Source: Paludibacteraceae bacterium
GTDB taxonomy: Bacteria > Bacteroidota > Bacteroidia > Bacteroidales > Paludibacteraceae
Length of the DNA: 7,111 bases
NCBI GenBank assembly: GCA_018055865.1
Contig: JAGPGR010000094.1
Location: 1 to 7,111, forward strand
Reading direction: 5' to 3'
The position numbers and the translations under genes were made by a program. Below the pieces are notes generated by a model. It was not told the origin of the DNA, did no database searches, and was given only the letters and a program-made list of their open reading frames with translations. Below, piece by piece: positions 1-5,891 of this stretch. Numbering within the stretch: position 1 is the stretch's first letter; every line of letters starts with the position of its first letter.

Positions 1-879
1 CATGGCTGTTCGCTTGGTACATTCTGCCGGAATAGCTTCGTAGAGCGACTGATTTAACTTTCCTCCATCCACCAACACGGCTTTCGTTTTCGGAATTTTT
101 CGTAATTCATCGTGAATATTGAAATAACCCTTTACTATAATGCTGTTTTTGTCGAGGTACTTCTTACTTTCTGCCGTTATTTTTTCGGAAGAGATAAATA
201 ATGTGGCCGTTTTTTCGTCGACCAACGCGTAAGCAATCACCACCGGATTGTAATCCACATCGTTGCCGCGGATATTAAATAGCCAGGCAATGTCATCCAA
301 AGCCGACATGACAAACACATCGGCATGAAGTTTTTTCATCTCGCTGCGAAGTTCGCTAAGCTTCTCTCCCACCGATTTTCCTGCATATTTTTTATCGAAA
401 ACAAAAAATGGATTTTTCGGCAATTCAGGTCTATCAGTCCATACGTCTTTCATTAAATCAATCGAAACCAATTCAATATCATTTAATGCAAGTTCGGTTT
501 TCATTACCGAGAAACTGTTTATGGAAAACATTTCGGCATTCACAGCTACTTTATCTCCCTTTTTTAGTTCTACCGACAGCCAGGGAATAATTTCAGGCGT
601 TTCGGGCAATCCTTGTTTCATCAGCTTGATATCGGTACCTTTCAATTGGTCGGCACCTTGCAGAAAATAGCGTGAATCTGTCCAGAGCCCTGCTTTTTCA
701 AGGGTTAAAGCCACTGTACCGGCTGATCCGTCGAATCCACTGATCCATTCCCGCTCTTTCCAGTAGCCCGCAATGTATTCACTTGCATGTGGGTCAGTTC
801 CGGGTATGATACAGGCTGAAACACCTGCCTTTATCATTGCCTCACGCAATAAACTTAATCGTCCATTAATTTGTGTCAT
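1..879 (-). CDS. pepP: Xaa-Pro aminopeptidase (aminopeptidase P, M24B family), N-terminal part, cut by window edge
   Basis: Aminopeptidase P removes an N-terminal residue when the second residue is proline, and helps recycle proline-containing peptides. An open frame on the minus strand runs from ATG at 879 to the window edge (293 codons, no stop). The visible part matches the two creatinase-like N-terminal domains of the three-domain cytosolic XPNPEP1 type. Domain I (about residues 5-145) has the conserved block ISGFDGSAGT (46-55) followed by LWTDSRYFLQ (65-74). Domain II (about 155-293) has SALDDIAWLFNIRGND (192-207). The metal-binding M24 domain, which carries the catalytic residues, would follow beyond position 1, so activity cannot be judged here. 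There is no signal peptide, so the protein is probably cytoplasmic. The start is chosen because homology begins directly after it and a -7 promoter element lies about 100 bases upstream. It is divergent from the NADPH dehydrogenase gene. The symbol reflects function; E. coli PepP itself is shorter. Confidence 0.93.
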   Translation of the reverse strand, partial: MTQINGRLSLLREAMIKAGVSACIIPGTDPHASEYIAGYWKEREWISGFDGSAGTVALTLEKAGLWTDSRYFLQGADQLKGTDIKLMKQGLPETPEIIPWLSVELKKGDKVAVNAEMFSINSFSVMKTELALNDIELVSIDLMKDVWTDRPELPKNPFFVFDKKYAGKSVGEKLSELRSEMKKLHADVFVMSALDDIAWLFNIRGNDVDYNPVVIAYALVDEKTATLFISSEKITAESKKYLDKNSIIVKGYFNIHDELRKIPKTKAVLVDGGKLNQSLYEAIPAECTKRTAM

Positions 880-977
880 ATGTTTGATATTTGGTTGTAT
901 TATTATTGATTTGAAACTGGAAGCACAATTTATGAAGCATAAAGCTGGATAATAATTCGTGAAATTCGAAATTTACA

Positions 978-985
978 CAAAGATA
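978..985 (-). promoter_or_regulatory. Bacteroidota-type -7 element for the aminopeptidase gene
   Basis: On the minus strand this reads TATCTTTG, a perfect match to the TAnnTTTG -7 consensus of the Bacteroidota housekeeping sigma factor. It lies 99 bases before the aminopeptidase start in the right orientation, giving a leader of roughly 90 bases. I see no good TTTG-like -33 element at the usual spacing, which is common in weakly conserved promoters. Assignment rests on motif and position only. Confidence 0.55.
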
Positions 986-997
986 TAAAATTAAAAT

Positions 998-1030
998 TGT
1001 TAAGTTTCGGATTATTAAACTTGCTTAACA
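998..1030. promoter_or_regulatory. Inverted repeat in the divergent promoter region, possible operator
   Basis: TGTTAAG (998-1004) is perfectly mirrored by CTTAACA (1024-1030). A nested AAGTTT (1002-1007) is mirrored by AAACTT (1017-1022), offset by one bulge. Within the left arm, TAAGTTTC (1001-1008) is a one-mismatch fit to the TAnnTTTG -7 element reading toward the NADPH dehydrogenase gene, so a protein bound here could block transcription of that gene. It could equally be a hairpin in the 5' leader. No regulator gene is visible next to it. The remaining bases of 880-1094 are AT-rich, with no other structure I can support. Confidence 0.35.
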
Positions 1031-1094
1031 GAAAACAAATCAGAAAAACATTTTGTTTATATATAAAACTTCATTTTAAAAGTCAATAAAAAAC

Positions 1095-2135
1095 ATGGAT
1101 TTCATAAATCAACCCCTCCGAATTAAAAATACAGTACTCAAAAACCGCATCGGGATGTCGCCCATGTGTATGTATTCAGCCATTGATGGATTTGCTACCG
1201 ACTGGCATCTGGTGCATTACGGCTCAAGAGCCGCCGGCGGTACCGGACTGATTATTCAGGAAGCAACGGCCATAACGCCTGATGGAAGAATTACACCCTA
1301 TGACCTTGGCATCTGGCGTGATGATCACATTCCGCAACTTCGAAAAATAACTCAATTCGTATCCTCTTTCGGTGCAGTTCCGGCTATTCAACTGGCACAT
1401 GCCGGCCGAAAAGCCTCGCACGATAAACCCGCCAACGGTGGTAAATACCTTTTGCCCGAAAATGGGGGCTGGCAAACAGTGGCTCCTTCGGCAGTTCAAT
1501 TTTCACCCGATACAAATTTACCAACAGCATTGACCGAATATGGCATTCGGCAGGTCATTGAATTATTTGCAAAAGCTGCCCTGAGAGCCGTAATAGCCGG
1601 ATATAAAATTATTGAAATTCACGCAGCTCACGGCTATCTGCTGCAGGAATTTCTGTCGCCGCTGAGTAATATCCGGACCGATGAATACGGTGGCGGTTTC
1701 GAAAACCGAATCCGTCTGCTGGTGGAAGTGGTGGAAGCTGTAAAGCAGGTGATTCCGGAAGAAATGCCGTTGTTAGTGCGGGTGAGCGCTTCGGAATGGA
1801 CCGAGGGCGGTTGGACAATTTACGAAACCGTGAAACTGGCTCATGTGCTATCAGAAAAAGGAGTAGATTTGATGGACTGCTCTTCGGGTGGCAATATTGC
1901 CGATGCAAAAATGCCACTTGGACCGCTCTATCAGGTACCATTCGCCGAAGCTGTACGCAAAACAGGCATGAAAACAGCTGCAGTTGGATTAATCACCACT
2001 CCGGAACAAGCAGATTCTATACTCAGAAATGGGCAGGCAGATATTGTGCTTTTAGGCCGCGAATTACTCCGAAATCCCTATTTTGCGCTGCAAGCGGGAG
2101 CAGATTATCCGGAGCAGTATTTGAGAGGAAAGTAA
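1095..2135 (+). CDS. namA: NADPH dehydrogenase NamA / YqjM-type old yellow enzyme
   Basis: A flavin (FMN) enzyme that uses NADPH to reduce activated C=C bonds of enals, enones, quinones and related electrophiles. It is cytoplasmic and usually linked to detoxification and oxidative stress. At 346 residues it has the family's normal length and a single TIM-barrel domain. Diagnostic residues of the YqjM (thermophilic-like) subclass are present. PMCMYS (23-28) contains Cys25, the counterpart of the YqjM redox-sensing cysteine, and Tyr27. QLAHAGRKA (99-107) is followed by the active-site pair His176/His179 in EIHAAHGYLLQEFLSP (174-189), and then RTDEYGG (194-200). The C-terminal GLITTP and LLGRELLRNPYF blocks form the FMN phosphate site. 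ATG at 1095 fits because family homology begins immediately after it. It is divergent from the aminopeptidase gene and lies 249 bases before uvrA. The in vivo substrate is unknown. Xenobiotic reductase is another name for the same family. Confidence 0.95.
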   Translation: MDFINQPLRIKNTVLKNRIGMSPMCMYSAIDGFATDWHLVHYGSRAAGGTGLIIQEATAITPDGRITPYDLGIWRDDHIPQLRKITQFVSSFGAVPAIQLAHAGRKASHDKPANGGKYLLPENGGWQTVAPSAVQFSPDTNLPTALTEYGIRQVIELFAKAALRAVIAGYKIIEIHAAHGYLLQEFLSPLSNIRTDEYGGGFENRIRLLVEVVEAVKQVIPEEMPLLVRVSASEWTEGGWTIYETVKLAHVLSEKGVDLMDCSSGGNIADAKMPLGPLYQVPFAEAVRKTGMKTAAVGLITTPEQADSILRNGQADIVLLGRELLRNPYFALQAGADYPEQYLRGK

Positions 2136-2153
2136 TTTTTCGACATAAAATTA

Positions 2154-2190
2154 AATAAACAGCAGAAGTATTTTTATTACAGCTGTTATT
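2154..2190 (+). terminator. Weak AT-rich hairpin after namA, possible terminator
   Basis: AATAAACAGC (2154-2163) pairs with GCTGTTATT (2182-2190) with one bulge, and an inner GTA/TAC pair shortens the loop. It starts 19 bases after the namA stop. There is no clean T-tract right after it, so it is a poor fit to an intrinsic terminator. I see no other structure between namA and the next promoter. Confidence 0.25.
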
Positions 2191-2233
2191 ATTCCAGCCA
2201 ACTCCTTCACTATAAAAATCCACAAAAAATCTG

Positions 2234-2241
2234 TATCTTTG
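2234..2241 (+). promoter_or_regulatory. Bacteroidota-type -7 element for uvrA
   Basis: TATCTTTG is a perfect TAnnTTTG -7 element. It faces uvrA and implies a leader of about 135-140 bases before the start at 2385. No clear TTTG is found about 20 bases upstream. The leader (2242-2384) is AT-rich with a T-run at 2351-2357. It shows only short possible stems (TTGC/GCAA near 2310-2325) and no recognisable riboswitch. No LexA-type palindrome is apparent, so SOS control is not supported by what I can see. Confidence 0.55.
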
Positions 2242-2384
2242 CAAGTTCTTAGAAATTAGCCATCTAAACACCTCAAAAGCGATTTTCAGCAGTTGGAACT
2301 ATCAAAATTGCATAAAACGCAAATGTTTTTTCCACCAATTTGAGCTAGTCTTTTTTTCTGGAAGAAAGTACTTATACTTATTAA

Positions 2385-5288
2385 ATGAATACCAAAACCA
2401 TCAACATACACCTTCCGAAGTCCGACGAAAACGTAGAAGTCATCGGTGCCCGGGTGCACAATCTGAAAAATATTGATGTTACCATTCCGCGTGACTCACT
2501 TACCGTAATTACCGGCTTGAGTGGCAGCGGAAAATCATCACTGGCTTTCGATACTATTTTTGCCGAAGGACAGCGCCGGTATATCGAAACTTTTTCGGCC
2601 TATGCCCGCAGTTTTCTGGGCAACATGGAACGTCCAGACGTAGATAAAATCTCCGGATTGAGTCCCGTCATTTCCATTGAACAGAAAACGACCAATAAAA
2701 ATCCACGCTCCACCGTGGGAACTACCACAGAGATTTACGATTTTCTACGTTTGCTTTATGCGCGGGCCGGAATTGCCTACTCGTATCTTACCAATGAACA
2801 AATGGTGAAATACACCGATGAACAGATTGTGGAGCTGATATTGCGTGAGCACGATGGCAAAAAAATATACCTCCTTGCACCCGTAGTACGTGGCCGAAAA
2901 GGGCATTACCGTGAATTGTTTGAAAACATTCGAAAAAAAGGTTTTCTGCACGTTCGTATTGACGGCGAAATGCATGAAATTGTCCACAACATGAAAGTGG
3001 ATCGCTACAAGATTCACGACATCGAAATAGTGGTGGATCGTCTGGTAGTGACTGCCAAAGACCGGAAGCGACTGCTCGATTCCATGCAAAAAGCCATGCA
3101 GCAAGGCGGCGGCGTAATAATGTTGATAGCCCTACCGAACCCCTCAAAAGAGGGGATTAGTACTACCCTTTTGGGGGAATTAGAGGGGGCTGTTCGACAC
3201 TACAGCCGAAAACTGATGTGCCCCTCTACGGGTATTTCGTACGACGAGCCGGCGCCTCATCATTTCTCGTTCAACTCACCGCATGGCTACTGCCCCAAGT
3301 GTAAAGGGCTGGGATTTGTCAACGAGATTGATATGGATAAAATAATTCCCGACAAATCGGTAAGCATTTACAACGGCGGAATTGCACCACTTGGCAAGCA
3401 CAAGAACAGCATGATTTTCTGGCAAATAGAAGCCATTCTGGAAAAATACGAATGTATCCTGAAATCGCCTATTTCTGATATTCCCGACGACGCCATTGAT
3501 GAAATAATGAACGGAACGGAAGAACGGCTGAACATAAAAAATCAGTCGCTGGGAAATTCCAATTATTTCCTGAGCTACGACGGTATTTTGAAATACATCG
3601 AAATGCAACAGGAAAATACCGCTTCGGCAACGGAGCAAAAATGGGCAAATCAGTATTCAAAAACCATAAAATGTCCGGAATGCAACGGACAACGGCTGCG
3701 GAAAGAATCGCTTTTCTTCCGGATTCATGATAAAAACATTGCCGAACTGGCCGAACTGGACATTATGGAATTGTATGAATGGTTGAAAAATGTTGAACCA
3801 CACCTGACTGAAAAGCAAAAAAGCATTGCTTCTGAGATTTTGAAAGAATTAGACAGCCGTTTACAGTTTTTATTAGATGTCGGATTGAATTATCTGGCCA
3901 TGAACAGGCCCTCGCTTTCACTTTCGGGCGGAGAGAGTCAACGTATCCGGCTGGCTACTCAGATCGGATCACAACTGGTCAATGTACTGTATATTTTAGA
4001 CGAACCGAGCATTGGGCTGCATCAGCGTGACAACGAGCGACTGATCAGTTCGCTGAAAAAGCTTCGTGATACCGGAAATACGGTAATCGTAGTAGAGCAC
4101 GACAAAGATATGATGCTTGCAGCTGATTATATTGTGGACCTTGGACCCCGTGCCGGACGCTTGGGCGGTGAACTTGTTTTTGCCGGCACGCCTGATGAAA
4201 TACTGAAATCTGATACTCTGACAGCCGATTATCTGACAGGCAAAAAGAAAATTGAAATCCCTGAATCCATCCGGAGCGGCAACGGAACTTTTCTGACCAT
4301 AAAAGGAGCCAAAGGAAACAACCTGAAAAATGTTGATGTAACTTTTCCGCTGGGAAAAATGATTTGTATAACAGGTGTGTCGGGCAGCGGCAAATCGTCA
4401 CTTATCAACGAAACGCTGCAACCGATTTTAAGTCAGCATTTCTACCGCTCACTGAAAGATCCGCTGGAATACAGCACCATCGAAGGCATCGATAATCTGG
4501 ATAAAGTAGTCCAGGTGGATCAATCGCCCATTGGGCGTACTCCCCGATCCAATCCGGCTACTTACACCGGAGTCTTCAGCGACATACGCAATTTGTTTGC
4601 TTCCTTGCCCGAAGCAAAAATCCGCGGCTACAAAACCGGACGTTTTTCATTCAACACAGCCGGAGGAAGGTGCGAGACCTGCGGAGGAAACGGCTACAAA
4701 ACCATTGAAATGAATTTTCTTCCAGATGTTTTCGTACCTTGTGAAAGTTGCTACGGCAAACGCTACAACCGCGAAACGCTCGAAGTTCGCTTCAAGGGAA
4801 AATCCATTGCCGGTGTGCTCAACATGACCATCAATCAGGCTGTGGAGTTTTTTGAAAACCAACAAAATATTCTCAATAAAATAAAAACACTTCAGGATGT
4901 AGGATTGGGCTATGTAAAACTCGGACAAAGCAGCACAACCTTATCCGGAGGCGAAAGCCAGCGGGTGAAACTTGCCACCGAACTATCCAAAAAAGATACA
5001 GGCAAAACCCTTTATATCCTCGATGAACCCACTACAGGATTGCATTTCGAAGATATCCGCGTACTGCTCAAAGTGCTGAACCGCCTGGTAGACAAAGGAA
5101 ATACGGTCATAATCATCGAGCATAACCTGGACGTGATAAAAGTTGCCGATTATATCATCGACATCGGGCCCGAAGGGGGCAACCGTGGAGGTTACATCAT
5201 TTGCACAGGTACTCCGCAGGAAATTATTCAAAACAAAAAGAGTGAGACAGGGAGATTTTTGAAAAAAGAATTAACAGCCCCGGTCTGA
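2385..5288 (+). CDS. uvrA: Excinuclease ABC subunit A (UvrA)
   Basis: UvrA is the damage-recognition ATPase of nucleotide excision repair. A UvrA dimer scans DNA, loads UvrB and leaves before UvrC cuts. Both ABC modules are complete. Module I has Walker [10 protein letters not shown] (44-52), signature LSGGE (513-517), Walker B ILDEP (537-541) and switch His in VVEHD. Module II has Walker [10 protein letters not shown] (664-672), signature LSGGE (853-857), Walker B ILDEP (878-882) and IIEHN. The damage-binding zinc module is intact, with Cys763/766 and Cys786/789 spaced CX2C-X19-CX2C. The first zinc module shows Cys279, Cys303 and Cys306, with Thr at 282 where E. coli has the fourth Cys. The protein is 967 residues, longer than the roughly 940 usual. 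Part of the excess is a repeat-encoded insertion at about 250-268, at the end of the UvrB-binding region, plus about 16 extra N-terminal residues. Bacteroidota often carry two UvrA paralogues, and this resembles a full, functional one. It appears monocistronic. Confidence 0.97.
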   Translation: MNTKTINIHLPKSDENVEVIGARVHNLKNIDVTIPRDSLTVITGLSGSGKSSLAFDTIFAEGQRRYIETFSAYARSFLGNMERPDVDKISGLSPVISIEQKTTNKNPRSTVGTTTEIYDFLRLLYARAGIAYSYLTNEQMVKYTDEQIVELILREHDGKKIYLLAPVVRGRKGHYRELFENIRKKGFLHVRIDGEMHEIVHNMKVDRYKIHDIEIVVDRLVVTAKDRKRLLDSMQKAMQQGGGVIMLIALPNPSKEGISTTLLGELEGAVRHYSRKLMCPSTGISYDEPAPHHFSFNSPHGYCPKCKGLGFVNEIDMDKIIPDKSVSIYNGGIAPLGKHKNSMIFWQIEAILEKYECILKSPISDIPDDAIDEIMNGTEERLNIKNQSLGNSNYFLSYDGILKYIEMQQENTASATEQKWANQYSKTIKCPECNGQRLRKESLFFRIHDKNIAELAELDIMELYEWLKNVEPHLTEKQKSIASEILKELDSRLQFLLDVGLNYLAMNRPSLSLSGGESQRIRLATQIGSQLVNVLYILDEPSIGLHQRDNERLISSLKKLRDTGNTVIVVEHDKDMMLAADYIVDLGPRAGRLGGELVFAGTPDEILKSDTLTADYLTGKKKIEIPESIRSGNGTFLTIKGAKGNNLKNVDVTFPLGKMICITGVSGSGKSSLINETLQPILSQHFYRSLKDPLEYSTIEGIDNLDKVVQVDQSPIGRTPRSNPATYTGVFSDIRNLFASLPEAKIRGYKTGRFSFNTAGGRCETCGGNGYKTIEMNFLPDVFVPCESCYGKRYNRETLEVRFKGKSIAGVLNMTINQAVEFFENQQNILNKIKTLQDVGLGYVKLGQSSTTLSGGESQRVKLATELSKKDTGKTLYILDEPTTGLHFEDIRVLLKVLNRLVDKGNTVIIIEHNLDVIKVADYIIDIGPEGGNRGGYIICTGTPQEIIQNKKSETGRFLKKELTAPV
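3129..3190 (+). repeat. G/C-tract palindromic repeat inserted in frame within uvrA
   Basis: This stretch has poly-C and poly-G tracts unlike the surrounding gene. It contains a perfect hairpin CCCCTC-AAAA-GAGGGG (3140-3155), then CCCTTTTGGGGG (3166-3177) and AATTAGAGGGGG (3178-3189). It translates as [19 protein letters not shown] (residues 250-268), which has no counterpart in the UvrA family. There, a short turn normally links the preceding strand to the VRHYSR-like strand. Dispersed C/G-tract repeats whose translations contain NPSKEG or LLGELEG are familiar to me from Bacteroidota genomes, but I cannot search for them here. The reading frame is preserved. Exact borders are uncertain by several bases. 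A related fragment lies at 5633-5650. Confidence 0.72.
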
Positions 5289-5388
5289 AGAAGGGGGAAT
5301 GATGATAGTGTCAGGTAATGATTTGACCTTTTTGAAAAACTCTGACTGAACCGGCAAAACCTGTCCATATTTCATTTTTCTTTATATG

Positions 5389-5408
5389 AAGTCATCTTGA
5401 CTTTTTTT
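5389..5408 (+). terminator. Candidate intrinsic terminator after uvrA
   Basis: AAGTCA (5389-5394) pairs perfectly with TGACTT (5398-5403) around a TCT loop, and the right arm runs into a seven-T tract (5402-5408). It stands 100 bases after the uvrA stop. The short, low-GC stem makes it weak by E. coli standards. It also overlaps the left end of the larger palindrome, which could itself terminate transcription from either side. Confidence 0.4.
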
Positions 5409-5568
5409 AAAACAATAGAAAACATAGAATAATTTATACTTATTCTCATATATTCGGAAACATAGTAAAAAATATCTTCGATATTTTTAAACTATTGTTA
5501 TCGATATTAAATAAAACAGCACGAAAATTCAATAAAATAAGACTATTGTTCTCTATGTTTTAAAAGTC
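5399..5568. repeat. About 170-base nested imperfect palindrome, MITE-like
   Basis: The outer ends match as inverted repeats. GACTTTT, then TTAAAACA and TAGA (from 5399), are mirrored by a right arm ending in TTTTAAAAGTC at 5568. The centre is a perfect nine-base stem AAAAATATC (5468-5476), loop TTC, GATATTTTT (5480-5488). Between them the unit AACA(A)TAG recurs: forward at 5411, 5421 and 5459, and as CTATTGTT or CTATGTT at 5492, 5543 and 5553. The arms align along most of their length with small gaps, weakest in the middle. Weaker pairing extends outward to about 5388 and 5579 (11 of 14 bases). There is no ORF of note inside. It could be a miniature inverted-repeat element, a bidirectional terminator or a structured RNA. 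I saw no clear target-site duplication. Confidence 0.6.
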
Positions 5569-5594
5569 GAGACGAGTTCTATCAGAAAATTTCC

Positions 5595-5602
5595 TAACTT
5601 TG
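5595..5602 (+). promoter_or_regulatory. Bacteroidota-type -7 element for the membrane protein-deacetylase operon
   Basis: TAACTTTG is a perfect TAnnTTTG element just downstream of the palindrome. Transcription would start near 5608, some 70 bases before the membrane protein gene and only about a dozen before the small ORF at 5620. A -33 element is not obvious. Confidence 0.55.
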
Positions 5603-5619
5603 TAGAAATCAAATTTTAT

Positions 5620-5682
5620 ATGGCAACTCAATCCCTTGGGGGAATTAGAGAACTATGTAACTACAAAAAAATACAACTATGA
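5620..5682 (+). CDS. Possible 20-residue leader peptide, start-stop coupled to the next gene
   Basis: ATG at 5620 opens a 20-codon frame (MATQSLGGIREL..., ending KKIQL) whose TGA stop (5680-5682) overlaps the ATG of the membrane protein gene (5679-5681) as ATGA. It begins just after the predicted transcription start, so ribosomes could reach it first and its translation could be coupled to the gene behind. Part of it is the repeat fragment at 5633-5650, which argues for a chance frame rather than a conserved peptide. No function is recognised and there is no Shine-Dalgarno site. Confidence 0.2.
   Translation: MATQSLGGIRELCNYKKIQL
5633..5650 (+). repeat. Second fragment of the uvrA repeat
   Basis: TTGGGGGAATTAGAG (5636-5650) is identical over 15 bases to 3171-3185 inside uvrA and in the same orientation. 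It is preceded by CCC, as there, but with two T's fewer between the tracts. The hairpin half of the uvrA copy is missing. It sits in the leader of the membrane protein gene, about 30 bases before its start. Confidence 0.55.
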
Positions 5683-5885
5683 ATTCAAAGCTGAAACTGG
5701 TCATTTATGCCATAAGCGCATTCCTCGTTTTCATGTTGCTGACGTGGATTTTAAGACTTATGACAGGCAAACTTCCCCTTGAAGACGGACTTTGGGGAGT
5801 GTACAAAGACTCCGATCTGCTTCTGGGGTTGGTTGTGGCTGCAATGATCACATTTTCGCATTACCAAAAAAGGAAACTCAAATAA
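5679..5885 (+). CDS. Small membrane protein of unknown function, two transmembrane segments
   Basis: A 68-residue protein with a helical-hairpin layout. A short basic N-terminus is followed by a hydrophobic segment at about 7-27 (LVIYAISAFLVFMLLTWIL) and a polar loop at about 28-46 containing GLWGVYKDSD. A second hydrophobic segment lies at about 47-60, followed by a basic tail HYQKRKLK. The positive-inside rule puts both ends in the cytoplasm and the loop outside. No known domain is recognised, though similar short proteins seem to occur in Bacteroidales. It is real rather than a chance frame: composition is membrane-like, a -7 element precedes it, and the deacetylase gene starts only 6 bases after its stop. 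The context suggests an accessory or anchoring role for the deacetylase-like protein, but that is inference. Confidence 0.75.
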   Translation: MNSKLKLVIYAISAFLVFMLLTWILRLMTGKLPLEDGLWGVYKDSDLLLGLVVAAMITFSHYQKRKLK

Positions 5886-5891
5886 CACCTG

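Larger units (their letters stand above)
5289..5678. other. Gene-poor AT-rich region between uvrA and the small membrane protein
   Basis: These 390 bases contain no convincing protein gene on either strand. Positions 5289-5388 show only short open frames and a weak AGGT/ACCT stem followed by T's near 5314-5332. The rest holds the candidate terminator, large palindrome, promoter element and 20-codon ORF listed separately. Confidence 0.7.

Noticed and set aside
408..590. 60-codon open frame on the plus strand
   Set aside because: It lies entirely antisense to the aminopeptidase coding sequence, has no recognisable domain and no promoter; a shadow frame.
1796..2158. 120-codon frame overlapping namA in another frame
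   Set aside because: It covers the strongly conserved C-terminal part of namA; its composition is not protein-like and it has no family resemblance.
2242..2384. Riboswitch or attenuator in the uvrA leader
   Set aside because: Only short, unconvincing stems are found, with no known aptamer-like core; the T-run at 2351-2357 is not preceded by a strong stem.
3276..3638. 120-codon minus-strand frame inside uvrA
   Set aside because: Antisense to conserved UvrA sequence with no independent signal; the other antisense frames in uvrA were rejected for the same reason.
5294..5303. GGGGGAAT-containing stretch just after uvrA as a third copy of the repeat
   Set aside because: Only the eight-base core is shared with the uvrA copy, with no flanking match; this is within chance expectation.
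5300..5350. Sixteen-codon ORF starting ATGATG after uvrA
   Set aside because: Very short, no promoter, no coupling to a neighbour and no recognisable peptide feature.
5399..5568. CRISPR array suggested by the recurring AACA(A)TAG units
   Set aside because: The units are 7-8 bases, occur in both orientations and are irregularly spaced; there are no repeat-spacer units and no cas genes.
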